Under the pieces are notes generated by a model. The model made no database searches, was not told the origin of the DNA, and worked only from the letters and a program-made list of their open reading frames with translations. Shown piece after piece: positions 63,694 to 64,000 of a DNA stretch of 64,000 nt. Source of the DNA: Cruorifilaria tuberocauda (lineage: Eukaryota > Nematoda > Chromadorea > Rhabditida > Onchocercidae). The translations under genes were made by a program, and so were the position numbers. The stretch lies in NCBI GenBank assembly GCA_013365365.1, contig JABVXU010000002.1:124001-188000 (forward strand), read 5' to 3'. Each line of letters starts with the position of its first letter. The stretch's first letter is position 1.

Positions 63694-64000
63694 GTTCCCT
63701 TTTGAATATTTTATTTTCTTTTGCATAAATTTTGAAACGCTGTTATCTTTTATATGGGCCAAACGCTAAGACTTATTATAGAAGTTTTATTTTCCAGAAA
63801 TAATATTGTTTACTGGTTGTTAGAAAGTAAAAAATCGTTGATGGGATAGAATCTAAGATCATGGCATTTTTAATCAGCATAATACAGTGCTGTAAGAAAA
63901 TTAATCCAGCTGTAGAAATCTCACCAGAATCATTTTGCTGCGAAAAGATTGTGAATTTTTTAATAAGATTAGCTATACTCTGCTGTTTCAGTTAGAATGC

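Noticed and set aside
1..64000. Wolbachia or other bacterial insert, transposase, CRISPR, tRNA or rRNA
   Set aside because: I looked for long uninterrupted bacterial-type frames, terminal inverted repeats, regular spacer arrays and tRNA-like T-loops, and found none I could support.

Overview
The window is a stretch of eukaryotic nuclear DNA that best fits a parasitic nematode, probably spirurid or filarial (clade III). It is very AT-rich and its genes are broken into many short exons with TTTCAG-like acceptors. Several start codons sit a few bases after a splice-acceptor-like AG, as expected for spliced-leader trans-splicing. Gene content is metazoan and the closest remembered orthologues are nematode ones. 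This is inferred from style and protein content; no species call is possible without a search. I saw no tRNA, rRNA, CRISPR array, intact transposase or bacterial insert.

Layout, left to right. Positions 160-3145 (+) hold the 3' end of beta-spectrin (unc-70 type) with its PH domain; a probable alternative last exon without the PH domain lies at 5188-5285. A 10.7 kb gene-poor interval follows. At 15975-23212 (+) is a RhoGAP of the RGA-3/RGA-4/ARHGAP11A (MP-GAP) type, with a phase-matched alternative last exon at 23810-24012. Three minus-strand genes come next: an unrecognised small membrane protein (24848-26493), the ribosome-biogenesis GTPase BMS1 (26980-34728) and an unrecognised ankyrin-repeat protein (36334-41564). 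The remaining genes are all plus strand: a RING1/RNF2 Polycomb E3 ligase (42822-45864), an unrecognised 332-residue protein (47598-49575), the centriolar protein HYLS-1 (50383-52084), mannose-6-phosphate isomerase (54485-57432) and the N-terminal two-thirds or less of the Rab5 effector EEA1 (59402 to beyond the right edge).

The genes do not form one pathway. They are housekeeping and cell-biological genes: membrane skeleton, cytokinesis, ribosome assembly, chromatin, centriole, sugar phosphate metabolism and endosome fusion. Splice phases were checked by hand across most exon joins and close for the membrane protein, the ankyrin protein, RING1, the 332-residue protein, HYLS-1, MPI and EEA1. 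Two joins do not close: one in spectrin (an apparent extra A) and one in the RhoGAP. No new multi-gene system is evident. The best leads are alternative last exons that would change protein C-termini, an exact 54-bp piece of a BMS1 exon lying in one of its own introns, a coding-like repeat pair in the gene desert, and three conserved-looking proteins I cannot name.
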